A DNA stretch of 64,000 nt from Diphasiastrum complanatum (GCA_029204225.1 CM055104.1:25745285-25809284), one strand, 5' to 3'; shown: positions 20,149-32,835, counted from the stretch's first letter. Notes: generated by a model not told the origin, from the sequence alone. Numbers and translations are program-made.

Positions 20149-22076
20149 GTTAAATTTACAATGGCCAAGTCATCGGCCTATGGAGACAATTGTAAATCGC
20201 AATGGAAACGTTAGTGATTGTGACTAATTCGCTGACTAAGGAGATACTAGGTCTCAGGAGAGTCTGTTGGACTGATCTCCTAAAAAGTAGGGAGGGTGGA
20301 CTGGTCAACAGGTTACATGCCGTACGGTCCCGGTGCATGAGTGACACTTGTTGACTGGTCAACATGACGTGTCATATGCATTGGGACCCTTGGTCTAGTG
20401 TATAGAGGACAAGTGTAAGACAATTTACTGACTAGCTTGCCTATGTGTCAGGGTACTACCAAGTGGTAAGTGTCAACTATGCATGGAGTTTGCCATGTGT
20501 TGATGGTAGGATGTGTTAGGGTTAAGGGGTGGTTGAGGGGATATAGTGTGAGTTTGCTAGGCAAGCCCTGTCTTATTCCTATGTAGCTATGGTTGGGAGG
20601 AGACTTGCAACAAAGCTCTCTCGTAGCTTTATGATCTATGTACCGTGACTTGAGATTAATAAAGAGAGAGTTTCTTGAGTAATTCTTGTGTTTTAACTTA
20701 GGGTTTGCGAGCTTTGTGTGCAACATTTGGTATCAGAGAAAGAGGGAAGTCAGAGCAAGAGGGAAGTTAAAAGGATGGAAATTTTTGTAAATCAGGGATT
20801 CAGCCTTTTAGTGGACCATCGCCACCCTGCTGCCAGCTTTTGCTTATCATCGTTGGAGTTGGGACTGCTAAATTCTCGAAATTTCAGAGAGATGGATGTG
20901 AAAACCATTCTTGGCTGCACTGGGACTATTTGAACAGGATCTGAAAATTAGGCAGCAACAATTGTGAAAACCTGCTGCTACAAATTGCTGATCAAGGCTA
21001 CATCTGTTCACTAGAATTGGGCCAAAGTTTAAGGTTGAAAGTGTGGAAATGTTCCTTGCAGATCTATGTTGAAGCTTGGCTTGAACCTGTAGTTGGGTTT
21101 TTGAAGGTTTTTGGCTACTTTTGATATTGTGGCAGGCTATAACTTGTGGGATAGAATTGTGCAGGTTAGAAAATGACGTGAGTTGCCAAGAAGAACAATA
21201 ATTACCAATTTTTTTTAAACATTAGGTTCAACTGAGACTGCAGGAGGCTGATTTCAGAGATTTCAGACCTGTTAAAGTGTAGTAGATCTTCGGGTTCAGA
21301 TTAGGGATTTTTCCTGTTTCCTACTTAGATCACACAATATGCCTCAATTTGGATGGTCTAGCCATGATGCTGAGAGATTGGATGCAGTATGTTCCAAGGT
21401 GGATGCTATCAAAGACACTCTTAAGGTGATTTTGGAGCAACTCAAAGGTAAAGGGACTAGTGTTCCTGAGAGAATTGGTGGTACTACTATGGAAGCAGAG
21501 AGAACATTGTCAATGGGCCATGAAGCTGAGTTGGGGTTTGGAAGGAGAAAGCTACCTACTATCAAGGATTTAAAACCTCCAAAGTTCATTGGAGTAGTGT
21601 CTATGAGGATCGCAGACGCCGTTGAGAATTCATTACAACAGTGGGGGAAGACATTGCAGATGTGTGGCGTTGATGATGAAATTGAGATGATTGTTGAAGC
21701 CACATTCGTGACAATCAATGGATGGGTCAATAGGACATGTTTCATATGCTCATTGGGACACTTGGTCCAGTGTATGAGTTTACCTACTAGATTGCCTATG
21801 TGTTGGGGTACTGCCAAGTGGCAAGTGTCGAGACTATGCATGGAGTTTGCCATTTGTTGACGTTAGGATGTCAGGGTTAAGGGGTGCTTGAGGGGTATAG
21901 TGTGAGCCTTGCCAGGCATTCCCTATCTTTTTCCTATGCAGCTATGGTATGGGAGGAGACTTGTAGCAGAGCTCTCTTGTTAGCTTGTTGATCTATGTAC
22001 TGACTTGAGATTAATAAAGAGAGTTCCCCAAGTAATTCTCATGTTTTAATTTAGGGTTTATGCTTTGTGTGCAGCA
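20149..22076 (+). mobile_element. Internally deleted LTR retrotransposon with gag fragment
   Basis: The 5' LTR ends gtgtgcaaca at 20725 and is followed by TGGTATCAGAG (20728-20738), an initiator-Met primer-binding site. The matching 3' LTR sequence runs from about 21735 to 22076 and ends gtgcagca. Both contain agattaataaagagag (poly(A) signal). Only about 1 kb lies between. The 20149 start (tgttaaattt) is a guess because the 3' LTR lacks its first part. The element is in the same orientation as LFY, inside intron 1. Confidence 0.7.
21339..21720 (+). pseudogene. Truncated gag
   Basis: The frame starts ATG at 21339. It has a short coiled-coil-like N-terminus (DAVCSKVDAIKDTLKVIL), then KDLKPPKFIG and WGKTLQMCGVDDE, a pattern typical of the start of a retrotransposon gag core. 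The core is cut off around 21700-21735, where the sequence passes straight into LTR sequence, and the frame runs into it until 21860. The deletion removed the rest of gag, pol and the first part of the 3' LTR. Confidence 0.6.
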
Positions 22077-22608
22077 TAGAGAGAGATTGCCTTGGATAAT
22101 ATATAGGAGAGGTTTGCTTAGTGATGTTGTGGAGATTATATCCAAAACAAATTAGATTTTCTAGAAAAAACATTTTTCCCTAGTTTATCTATCCCTGCTT
22201 GAAATGGGTCCTGTTTTGATTTGACTCAAGGTTCGAACTGTGGTTCGATGCAACATTGATGTGTGTGAGGCAATTGATAAGAAGTATCAATCGATAAGCA
22301 CCTAAGGAAAATGACTAGCAAGGATGTTTCTTCGTATTTCAATGAGTGAAATCTTTTTAAATTATTCTTCCTCGTTTAAATTCCACTTTTAACTCGTTGC
22401 CAAGAACTTTCATCCTTGCAGGCTACTATCTTGTTGAAGATCAATTGTCCAACATTCCACATTCTTCTTAAAAGAAACTTTTTTTAATCAAATGCTCTAT
22501 TTATTATTTAAGTACAATATATTCCATCAAAATGGCAGAGCTTTCTATCTCCAAAAAGAACGAACAAGAAAGATACAACATAAGATGCACCTTCTAAAGG
22601 CCTAGAAG

Positions 22609-23015
22609 TCCTCCCAGGTAGGAGTGCAAGTCATGTGAGTAGACTTTTGTAAATGTGGATGAGGCGGAGTTGAATAAATGACATTCCTAAACTAGAAGTG
22701 TAGGAGAGTCAAAAGTAATAAAATTGGTTGTTATTGAGTCGTAGATTTTACCTTGTTGATTGATCATTCAAGTGGAAGAGCCACTACTTGTTTCTAAATA
22801 CTTTGGTTTGTAAGTGCTCCCACGTTGGAGTGCAAGTCATGTGAATAGACTTTTATAAATGTGGAGGACATGGAGTTGTTGAGTAAATGATATTCCTAAG
22901 AAGTGTTTGACAACCAAAAGTAATAAAATTGGTTGTTAGAACTTAGTGAGTGGTACATTTTCCCTTCCTAATTGATTATTCAGGTGGAAGCGCCACTACT
23001 TGTTTTTATGAAAAT
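22609..23015. repeat. Imperfect two-copy tandem repeat, about 205 bp
   Basis: Both copies contain the same ordered blocks: ggagtgcaagtcatgtga, tagacttttntaaatgtgga, gtaataaaattggttgtta and gccactacttgttt. They have diverged by substitutions and small indels. Confidence 0.8.
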
Positions 23016-23778
23016 TGAAGTGGTGGTGCATGCAAAGCTAGAGAAGACCTTGAATTAGAATTAAAGCATACATTCCACTACTCTACCTACATAAAGCATG
23101 TAGTCTCTTAGGAGACACTGTATTCTTCATGACTTGCTATTGCATTTTTCTAGAGGTGTCTTTGTTCCCAAAATTTGATTGTTGAAAACACATGCTCCAT
23201 ATAAACAAATTCATTCACGATTCACATGCAACTTTTTTACATTGTAAGAGAATGTTTTTGTTTGGCGAATGGAAAAGTCGCTTATCTTTTTCTCTCTCAA
23301 TTGGTTTTTGCAAGCTCGTGAGAGTACCTAATATGATTTCTCTTTATATCCCATAATATTGGATATTAGAGCTCTATAAAAAATACCAGTCTATAATTAT
23401 CAAAAATTGGTAAAAGAATTGGCACTTGGCCTAGGATTGAATGCTTTAAAATGTCTAGGTTTACTAGGAAACTATAAAACTCGACCATGAATGGTTAGTC
23501 TTTGTTCTCGTTGGCATATGTGTCATAGAGGGAAAATTGAGATGTTTTAAACTTAGAAATTTCATAGTAGTCTGGCGTTGGAGATTGAAACAATAAGGAT
23601 GAACAATGTATTTTGTATAACCCCCATTCACATATTCATAACTCCATAAAAATTGCCAACTTCAAATTGAAAGTTGTAATTTCAATAATAAAGAGCTTTT
23701 TGTGGGAATCTACTTGGGTATTTTGTTTGCGGTTCACGTTGAGTTTGTCCCTTATTCCTTTCTTGAAAGATAAAATTG

Positions 23779-23923
23779 AGCACATACTAAGTGTTCATGA
23801 GCTTTCCGTATTGCTCATTCAAGAGTCTATGTGAAAGAGAGCAAGAATAGCACATACTAAGTGTTCCTTTTGAGCTTTTCGTATCGCTCATTCAAGAGTC
23901 TATGTGAGAGAGAGCAAGAATAG
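23779..23923. repeat. Two-copy 70-bp tandem repeat
   Basis: Units begin agcacatactaagtgttc at 23779 and 23849 and end agagcaagaatag. They differ by a few bases and a small insertion. Confidence 0.9.
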
Positions 23924-24173
23924 AATATCTTTGCCAACATGCACCGTGACCAAGGTCTTTGGGACCAAATAGAATTGTACAATGACCACAATAGCATTGC
24001 TATGCATAACAAAAGTGTGCACTGTGTTACATTTAACCAAGCTAGGTACCAGATAGCTCAATTTATGTCAAGGGTGCCAATGAAACTTGGTTTTGCATGT
24101 GAGCTTTGACGATGAAGCTTCTTGGAATTCTTATATCCTTGAGTTGTAGGAAATGGTGGAAGGATTGCTCAAG

Positions 24174-25185
24174 TGTTGTTAGCGGATTCCAGAGAATCCC
24201 TAGATGTCGAGCCAAGCTGAAGACACAGAATATCTCTCACCCATGACCGAGGAGGTCCCAGAAGGAGGAGAGTAGAAGAAGCTGAGAGCCGAGAAATTAC
24301 TAGCTAGGATGACAGTGAATTATCTATGTGAGCCTACATGGTGTATCCCAGAGAAGGAACGACCATGTAGGAGCTAGTAATATTTCCTAGGGTTTGTAAA
24401 TAAATGTAGACCCCCCTTAAATAATTTAGAGTGAGCCACCTTTTGATGGTGACCTCTAGTGGAAGGGCAATTTCCACATGTGATTTCTAATTTGGTGGAA
24501 TTGCCACTTGGGCTCTACATGGGCAGCCCTCTTGCTTATTTAAGGGCCCCCCTCTCTTGTGAGGGAGCTTTGAATGTACTGTCAAGTTCTCTTGAGTGAA
24601 TAAAGAAGATCTTCCACGAGTTCTTGATGATTGCTAAGCTCCTTGTTCATGGCAATGTTCTTGAGTGAAGTTTCTATGAGCATGCTTTGATTTCTTTTGT
24701 GTTGTGGATTAACTAGATTTCTTGCTTACTTTCTTGCTTTTAGTTGTGGATTAGATTTCATTTCTTGTTTGTGGATTAATGTAGGAATCAACATTCAAGT
24801 AAACTAAATAGGCTAAAATTGTGGTGTAGATCTTGCATATGACATTCCAGTTCTTGATTGTTCTTGGGCATTCCAAGCATCAAGAAATGAGTTTTTCTTG
24901 GTTCTTGGGCTGCTAGAGTGCTGTTAGGAATCTAGTTTCTTGTTTCTTGTTTCTTGCTGAGTAGTTTAATCTTGTCACTGTTTGTTCCTTGCTTTTAGTA
25001 GATAGTTTGTAGAATTGCTCCCGATTCAGAATGCTGATTCATACTGAGCTAGGACTGGTTGCATGGCTTGTTTATGCATGTAGCTGAGTAACGTATCCGT
25101 CTAAGAACCATAACCTACAGAAGTAACAAAGAAGAAAGAACGGTAAAGAAAACCGTGTTTACAGATCTAGTGGAATCTGTGAACA
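24174..25185 (+). repeat. Gypsy-type LTR
   Basis: It starts TGTTGTTAGCGG and ends CTGTGAACA, immediately followed by tttggcgccattcc. TGGCGCC is a primer-binding site start used by several plant Gypsy lineages. A TATA-like cttatttaagggc (near 24534) and gtgaataaagaag (near 24597) fit promoter and poly(A) positions. No second copy was seen in the window, so the element has lost its other LTR or was rearranged. Confidence 0.65.
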
Positions 25186-25299
25186 TTTGGCGCCATTCCA
25201 CAACTACATAGACACTAAACCAAGCCACACCATTCCCATCTGTGTTGCAAAACCATCGCTCTGAGGTCTCCCACACGGTCATTACAGGTCCTGACCAAC

Positions 25300-25870
25300 G
25301 TGCAGCTCAGTTCTCGACCGAGGCTTCACGCTCCTAACCAAGCCGAGCTTCACGACTTTCGTCTGGACCGGACTGCTACACACCAACTCTCGACCGAGCC
25401 ACTACTAAAAAAACCTGCCATGTCCTGAGTTACACCTCAACCGACGCTCATCGATAAGATCTCGACCGAGCCTGCACAGACCTTCCGTCGCAACTCAACC
25501 GGTACTTTCTGTTAAATCTCGACCGAAGGCTTCTTGTTAAATCTCAATCGGAGCCTTAAGTCCTGATCTTGACCGAAGCATTCTGTTTAAACCTCGACCG
25601 AAGGCTTTATGTTAAATCTCAACCAGAGCCCATCACTCCCATCTCTTTGGAAGCACTTGCTTAAACCACAACTGGAGCCGAAGGCTTCTTGTTAAATCTC
25701 AACCGGAGCCGCAGCGCTCCTCAAATCTCGACCGGAGCCGAAGCGCTCTGCCAAATCTCAACCGAAGCCCAACGCTTAAATCTCGATCGAAGAGATTCTC
25801 AATCTCGATCGAAGAGATTCTCAATCTCAACCGAAGGGATTTCTCACAATCTCAACCGGACCAGATCCAC
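25300..25870. repeat. Dispersed TCTCGACCGA repeat array
   Basis: The motif aatctc(g/a)acc(g/a)(g/a)a recurs more than fifteen times at intervals of about 25-40 bases, with varied spacers (gcttcttgtta, gcgctctg, gagattctca). It lies just downstream of the Gypsy LTR and primer site, so it is probably the leader of that element. A related array occurs at 46150-46640. Confidence 0.75.
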
Positions 25871-26029
25871 GCTAGACCACAGAACTTTCCAAAAACGATC
25901 AAAACTGACGAGCACGACATACATCAAGTCCTCAGCTTGAATCGACGATCTATCTGACAATCCACACGAACCACAAGCTGCACCGCTGTAAACGAGAGCA
26001 ACGACACGGGCCTGCATCTGCATTGAGCC

Positions 26030-26325
26030 GTAACGACCACATTACAGCCGTAGGGTCGACTCTTGCACCGTAGCGACCGAAAACATACCGTATTCACCTG
26101 CCACTACCGTGAACCATCCCACCCGCACTAAACCGCGATCAGCTCGCATTTCGATTTCACTACAGCCATTGCGACCACCTTACAGCTGTAGCAACCGCCT
26201 TGAGCCGTAGCCATCGCCAACAACAGCACCGCAGCTATTGTATTCACCGCAATCACACCACCTCCACTCTTACAACGGTAGCAACCGCCTCCCAGCTATC
26301 GCAGCGACCGTCTTGAACCGTAGTG
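26030..26325. repeat. Degenerate CCGTAGCGACCGCC repeat
   Basis: Phrases such as agccgtagnnaccgcctt and tacagctgtagcaaccgcc repeat about every 25-35 bases. They differ in sequence from the neighbouring TCTCGACCGA array but are organised alike. Confidence 0.6.
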
Positions 26326-26337
26326 ACCACAATCCAA

Positions 26338-26750
26338 TCACATCAGATAAACTCCTTCTTGGTACACCCTGGCTCCAGATGGTAGGTGTTGTCCAAGATT
26401 GGAAGCATAGCAAAATCACCTTTGGCAATCACGATAAACGAGTCACTGTTGACTCAACTAGCCATGTCAAGCCTGCTAAAGTTTATGATGATTGGTCATC
26501 AACAACATATGACGAATCCGATAGTGTCCCGATCCAACCCAAAGGCCACTATACGAGATCAACGGACATAATCAATTGGGGACAAGCACTAGCCACTGTG
26601 GACTGTGCTGATTCCAATCGATGTCGTATCGAAACTGCTGCAGAAGATGTGGATATTCTCCCATCTTCTACAGACATTGACACACCCATCATCCCACTTA
26701 TGATGATTGACCCGATTCCTATAGCTTGGTGCCCAGGAGAACGTGGTTGA
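26338..26750 (+). pseudogene. Gypsy protease-region fragment
   Basis: The frame contains KLLLGTPWLQMVGVVQDW, the C-terminal signature of retropepsin-like proteases (ILG.PWL) seen in plant Gypsy elements, followed by ~115 residues of unrecognised linker. The active-site DTG/DLG part is missing. It lies after the two repeat arrays and the LTR at 24174, in the same direction, so all four may come from one broken element. Confidence 0.55.
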
Positions 26751-26884
26751 GCCCATTTTCCCGTTCTCAATATCAAGTCATATGAGTTGGTTTGTATTCT
26801 TAAAATAACATGTTTTTTTCGCATGGACACTTATAGAGAAGACCTGGTGTAACTAGTGTTTTGAATTACCTCTTTTGATGCTAG

Positions 26885-28355
26885 CTATTGAGAACCACTT
26901 TGAGAAGCCAACTTCGATTTTGATTTTAGTTTTCTAGCCCCCAATAATCTTTTTTTAATGTACTCCAATAGCGTTTTGAGAATTTTCGAGGCCCAACCCA
27001 AGCACTTGTATGTTTTTGTGATTTTGACTTTGACCCCATCATTGGTAATGAGGGGATCAATGATTTTCTTTGAGCATAGAATCACAATCTTTGTCTTATC
27101 CTAGCCTACCAAAAGATCCATTATTTTAGAAACCCCTTAAGCGCATCCAAATGTTGTTGTCAAGCTATGGGAGGTGTTGGCTAAGAGGATCACGTCATCC
27201 ACATAAAGAATGACATAACGCAATAGTGTAGGTCCTCCATTCCCTTCCTTTGATAGCCATCTTTGAAGTTTATCAATGTATAAGTCGAAAAGAGTTGGGG
27301 AAAGAGGGCAACTTTGTTTGACTCCTACATTGTTCAAAATTGCATTTGTAAGCACCTGAGGAGTGAGTCCTTGCTCGCGCAACCGCTCTTTGAAGTTTAG
27401 TCAGGACTCCAAAGTCTTCCAATTCATTTCCAAATATATTTTTTTTATACAATATCAAAGTCTATACAAATGTCCACCAAGCATCAATACAAGTTTTCCT
27501 GATTTTGTGACTTTCTTTAATAATTGCTCTCCATGTGATTGAGCGGTCCATTATCGAATGCTTTGTTTGAAAGCTTGCTTGCTCCTTTACTCTCAAGCTG
27601 TTACTTTGAGCCAATTAGTAAATTTCTTTCCACTATGTTTTGCAAGTGTGTGGTGGTTGTGTATGTCTTCACGTTTGAATGGAGGAACGATTATGCTCTG
27701 TGACCACTCGTGGGGAAAGTATTCTTCTAAGGATTCATTAAATAAGTATCGAGCGTATGTTACTAAATGTTTAATTGCCCGTCTTGATGTTTTTTGGTTT
27801 ATGTCCTTAATATCTTGAGCTTTCTCATTGGTGATGCAGATTAGCACCCCTACAATGGCTTTTTTGGTATACCAACCTTTCTCCTTAATGTTATGAAGTG
27901 GTGGCTACCGATTGTTGTTCCCTCATTGTATAATTGTTTGACATAGTTCAACCATGCACTCATCTCAACATTATTCAAGAGATTCATGGGCTTACCGTAG
28001 AGGGTTGTCAAAAACATCTCGGGTCTTTACACCACATTTTTTCAGTGTATCTTGTTGTTCCCTTGATATAATGCCGCCCTATTTCTCTTCATGACCTTTT
28101 TATATGTCTTGAGTGCCAATCTCTTTCCCCTATTTGACTTTTACTCACTTTCTAACTTACATTTGACATCACATCAAAGATCACTTGCGAAACCATTATT
28201 TGCCTCACTTTTGCTGAAAGGAGAGGAATGTTTTGCACTTTGCATAAGAGCTTGTCTAAGCCTTCATATTTGGAGTGTAACGTTGAGTCATAGTAGTACT
28301 TTGGTATGTTATGTGCCAATTGTAGTATCTTAACATTATATCCATTCATAAGCAT
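26885..28355 (-). pseudogene. LINE (non-LTR) reverse transcriptase, decayed
   Basis: Minus-strand frames in different phases match a LINE reverse transcriptase in the right order. At 27847-27593 there is an FPHEWSQSIIVPPFK segment, the early RT motif. At 27382-27137 there is GVKQSCPLSPTLFDLYIDKL followed by YVILYVDDVILLA, the catalytic YxDD box. At 27085-26885 a K.YKCLGW segment follows, typical of the region after the palm. Frameshifts and stops separate them, so it is dead. It lies antisense to LFY inside intron 1. No endonuclease domain is evident. Confidence 0.8.
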
Positions 28356-28646
28356 AAGAAATCAAGAAACTAGATAAGAATAAAAACGCAAGACAATTTA
28401 GAAGAAGCTTCACCAAATTAGGCAAAGAAAGGTAGATTTCAAATGATCATTCATTACATAGGGGCCTAATGCTAGAGCACGAGCAAGCTCTCATGTGAGG
28501 GAAGGCACATGAACCACCAAAGACATTCCTCTCATTGAAGAGAAAGTCCCAAATCTCATAAGAGAAAGTTCAAATTAGATGAATGAAGAATAGCTTCCAA
28601 ATTTAGCATGACCTCAAGTATATATAGTGGTCCTTTGTGCTTCTTT

Positions 28647-28838
28647 AAATCATGGTCTAGATCCTACGAAGTAGGAATCACTACCAAATGGACACAACCA
28701 CTCCTCTTGACTCGTGGTAACCTACATTAGGTGTGAATTGACAAGTGGCACTTTGGCCATTCAAGTGTCTAACAAAAAATATTGACAAAATATACAATAT
28801 TCTACATGGCTAGATTTGCCAATGTAGGCAATTTTTCA
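28647..28838 (-). repeat. Copia LTR start (U3), matching the LTR at 31414-32095 only in this part
   Basis: On the minus strand it begins TGAAAAATTGCC after the purine tract GAGGAGCA. Its 192 bases match 31901-32095 closely. Further along (lower coordinates) the two sequences diverge completely. This copy continues into a TATA-like CTATATATACTTGAGG near 28618, so a full LTR of a different subtype may reach about 28345. Confidence 0.75.
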
Positions 28839-30693
28839 TGCTCCTCAAATCTAGCCTTGGAAACCACAATACTTTTATCAATCACTCCAATTGAAGATCT
28901 AACCTTGACAAATGAATCTTTAGGTAAAGATCTAGTAAACAAATCAGCCAAGCAACTTGATGATGACACGTTTTGGAGCTTGATCTCTTTGGCTTGCACT
29001 TTCTCCCTCACGAAATGATGAGCAATCTCGATGTGTTTGCTCCTTCCATGGAATGTAGGATTAGTTGCAAGTGATTGGGCTGATTGGTTGTCACAATAGA
29101 TGATAGGGATCTCCTCCTCCATGACATGAAGCTCCACCAATAGCCTTTTGAGCCACAAGACCTCCTTGCCTGATGTCAAGGCCTTGTACTCGGATTCTGT
29201 GGAAGATAAGGAGATGGTATCTTGCTTTTTGAAAAGCCATGATACTACTCCATCACATAGAAAGGTGACAAAAGCACTTGTTGATCTTCTATCCACTTTG
29301 TCAATGAAGCTAAACATATTCATATTGTCATCTACATACAAAACAAGAATAATGATCTTGCCATCATGAAAGTTTATGTACAATGATGGATCATAATTAC
29401 TCATTACAAAATTGATGGAAATGAGAAAAGAGTTTAGCCTAGAGTACCATGCTCTAGGTGCTTGTTTGATCCCATAAAGGCTCTTCTTCAAGAAACACAC
29501 CTTTCCTTCATGCTTTGCCTTGATGAAGCCCTCGGGTTGCCTCATGTAGATCTCTTCCTCCAAATAACCATCGAGGAATGCATTTGTGAAGTCAAGTCAG
29601 AATAGCTCCCAATTGAAGGTTGTAGCAAGACTAATGATCAACCTTATAGTAACAAGCTTAGCCACAAGAGCAAAAGTCTCATCATAATCAATGCCTTTGG
29701 TTTGTAAAAAACTTTTGGCTACAAGCCTAGCTTTATGCTTACTTATTGATCCATCTTGATTATACTTCAATCTGAACACCCACTTGCAATCAAGTGGTTT
29801 CTTCCTTTGAGGAAGATTCACAAGATCCCAAGTATGATTATCAATGAGAGCATCAACCTCTACTTGCATAGCATCCATCCAACTCTTAGATTTACAAGCA
29901 TCTTCATAGCATGTTGGCTCATCTAACATTGAAGTAAGAAAGGTGTAAGATGTGAAAGATGATGAACCTTCCCTTTGATCACCTTGACCATCATAGGTGA
30001 GCCTCAATGGCTTGGTCCTTGCCCTTGTAGATCTTCTTGGAGTTCTTGGAGTTCTTGCATGTTGAGGTGGATCCTCAAGTTCTTCTTCACTTGGAAGCTC
30101 CTCCTCCATCCTAGCATGATCCTTGGCATCAAGATGATTAGTAGCATTATCATCCAAATCACAAGCATGTCCTTCATAAAAAATAACATCCCTACTCACT
30201 ATCACCTTGCTAGTGATAGGATTGAAGACTCTATATCCTTTGCTATTCTCACCATATCCCACAAAGATGCCTTTGATGGAGGTTGCATCATCCTTCTTCC
30301 TTTTATCCAAGGATTGGTGTACATAGCAAGTGGATCCAAAAACTTTGAGATCCTTGAGATTGGGCTTCTCTCCAAATAGAGCTTCAAATGGTGTGATTCC
30401 TCCAATGGCTTGGTTAGGCAATCTATTGCACAAATAATTAGCACAAGTTATTGCCTCATCCCAAAATGGTTTGGATAGAGAAGCATCTATCCTTAAGGCC
30501 TTAGCACACTCAAAAAGAGATCTATTTCTCCTCTCACTCACTCCATTTTGTTGAGGGGTGTATGGACATGACAACTCCCTCAGAACTACAAAAGTCAATC
30601 AACTTATTGGGGAAATATTCACCTCCATTATCACTCCTTAATACCTTAATCTTGGTACTAAGTTGATTTTCTACCAAAGTCTTGAACTTTACA
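28802..30693 (-). pseudogene. Copia pol: integrase end, reverse transcriptase, RNase H (internal deletion)
   Basis: Reading leftwards: integrase catalytic segments VLRSDNGGEYF (near 30640) and QQNGVSERRNRSLFE (with the catalytic Glu), then the integrase tail and a proline/arginine-rich linker. The reverse transcriptase follows (CKWVFRLKYNQDG, KARLVAKSF, CFLKKSLYGIKQAPRAWY, LVLYVDDN) and then RNase H (SSTESEYKALTS, YCDNQSA). A frameshift lies near 30570 and one in-frame TGA near 29595. After YVDD the protein jumps within a few residues to the RNase H start (DRRSTSAFVTFL), so the usual stretch of over 100 residues of thumb and connection is missing while the frame is kept. gag, protease and the first part of integrase are absent. 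Confidence 0.9.
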
Positions 30694-31400
30694 AAGCTTA
30701 TATTTCAATTTTATTGCATCGTTGTTACAATTATATTCAATTTTTTTTTCAATAATTGGTAGAATCTAACCTCTCACTAGCTTTTAGAAGGCAGGCTCTC
30801 ACTGATCCCATCTTACTAGTGAAATTCTACACACAAGATATAGATTTGGTTGAACTTGAAACTCACAAAGGTTTCTTGCAGTGTTTCACTCAAATTTGAT
30901 TTCTAATCCAACAGATGGACTTGTAATCACAGTTCTATCACTCCCTCACAAAGCTGGAATGAAGATAAGATGAAATGAAAACTACTCTCAAGCAAATCTT
31001 ACCATTGTTGGACAATAGAATGACTCTATCTCTCTCTATCACTTTCTTTCAAGACCTGTTTTCCACTTTAAGGTCTAAAATCAGCCTAGATTAATTAGTT
31101 ATCATGAATCAAATCTAAAACTAACTAATGGCAAGTGATCTTGGTAGTTTATCCTAGGATTTGCACAAAAAATTACATCAAATTGACAAATTACAGTGAT
31201 CCAATGAATATAGGGGTTTAAATGCTGGTTCAGAGTTGCCCACACTTGTGAACAATACGGATTTTGATCCACAAGAAGTTTGGGATCAAATCCCCTCACC
31301 AATTCCAGGATACCAGCTCGCTCTTCCAATACTAGTTTTTTGCACCAAAAACCTGCTAAAACTGGATTAGTTTTAAACACTGATCAATAGCCTTGTACTT
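30694..31400. other. Non-coding stretch between Copia pol and primer-binding site
   Basis: AT-rich, without a gag or protease signature. It may be the untranslated leader of the LTR unit to its right. A 92-codon minus-strand frame (31102-31380) shows no known domain. Confidence 0.5.
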
Positions 31401-32095
31401 GGCTCTGATACCATGTGAAAAGTACAGTGTTAAGGACCATAAATGGATCTTTGAATGATCCACAAGGTTGATTGTGTGCTTGTTAAACAATCTATCAGAT
31501 ACTAGTCATCAGAAAACAAGATCTAGTTTTGCAGCTTGATAGAAAACAAGTAGAGACAATCAAAGCATTGATCGTAAACTATAATCCGAGTTCCCACGTG
31601 TGAAAATCAGGCTGTAGTACGGCCTGTAGACAAAGTTTGAAGTGTGCCAAAGCTGGGTTTCATTGGAATCAATCACAATCACAATACATAGAGAGAAAAA
31701 TCCCAGTTTCTCCTTGAGGCTTCAAAAAGTTTTTATCTCCTCACTATGGAGAATGGAAATACATAGTAAAAGACACTTCCTTTGCAAAGTTAGGTGAAAA
31801 TCCAGCATGTAATAAGGAAGTAGACTCAACTTTTGTGCCCTAAAGTGAAAACCCTAGCCTAGATCCAAGAGTCATGCTTGGTAGGTACAAATCTCATCAT
31901 AAATCATGGTCTAGATCCTACAAAGTAGGAATCACTACCAAATGGACACAACCACTCCTCTTGACTCGTGGTAACCTACATTAGGTGTGAATTGACAAGT
32001 GGCACTTTGGCCATTCAAGTGTCTAACAAAAAATATTGACAATATATACAATTATCTACATGGCTAGATTTTGCCAATGTAGGCAATTTTTCACA
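31401..32095 (-). repeat. Copia 5' LTR with primer-binding site
   Basis: On the minus strand the 682-base LTR starts TGTGAAAAATTGCC (32095) and ends TACTTTTCACA (31414). It is followed directly by TGGTATCAGAGCC (31413-31401), the initiator-Met primer-binding site. The first ~190 bases match the LTR start at 28838-28647. The termini form an inverted TGTGAAAA/TTTTCACA pair. Confidence 0.8.
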
Positions 32096-32771
32096 TATCT
32101 TCCAAAACCGTCTTACATTTTATTGCCATGTACCCGATAACCTATCTTGCTGCTCGGACGTGTGTGCTATTTTTGCCCCTAAAAGTTTCTTGCATGGCTC
32201 AGAAGCTGTCCCCAACACCTCCATGCTGTTTAGACTTTATGAATATCCATTGAGACCTACGGTTAGTCTGACCAATTTGCTACCAATGATGTTAATGCTT
32301 AAAACAGGGTTGTTCAATTGCAAAATATAAATGATGACATGTAGATTCTATGCATCTGTTCAACTAGAAGACTTACGTAGAAGCCTTTGCTTCATGTGAA
32401 GCTCTGATGTGAAATTTACAACCCTCCTTAGATCATCCTGTGGAAGAAAATGGTGAAGGGGCTGCAATGATGTAAAAACTAGCTAGTTAGACTCTTCTTG
32501 AGTTGCTTGTAGGTTGCTATAAGCAATAGGATGATCGCTTCATTTTAATTTCGTCAATCTTAATCTGGACACAAACTTATTGCTGTCACTCCAGTTTTGG
32601 TTTATGTCATCTTTCTGTTGTGATCTCAAATCATGAGAGCTGACAATTAGCCTTGAAGTGACCTCTTTTTTGTTCCTAATAGATCTGCTGCTGCCTTTGA
32701 ATCAGTTCTCCTGCCACCGGATTGATTGGATCTTGGTATCATTGCATATTTTACTTCAATTTCAAATTTTT

Positions 32772-32772
<1 letters not shown>
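32096..32772. other. LFY intron 1, last part, no gene seen
   Basis: AT-rich intronic sequence without a recognised element, leading to the AG tract at 32773 and the exon 2 acceptor at 32912. Confidence 0.5.

Positions 32773-32827
<55 letters not shown>
32773..32827. repeat. (AG)n microsatellite in LFY intron 1
   Basis: About 55 bases of AG ending 85 bases before the exon 2 splice acceptor. A pyrimidine-rich stretch (ctttctctttcttgcttccc) follows it and may serve the acceptor. Confidence 0.96.

Positions 32828-32835
<8 letters not shown>

Larger units (their letters stand above)
22077..24173. other. Intronic DNA with two tandem duplications
   Basis: No gene is seen. An imperfect tandem repeat of about 205 bases (about 22609-22800 and 22815-23015, sharing gagtgcaagtcatgtga and aaaagtaataaaattggttg) and a 70-bp tandem repeat (23779-23848, 23849-23923) are present. 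The remainder is AT-rich. Confidence 0.6.
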
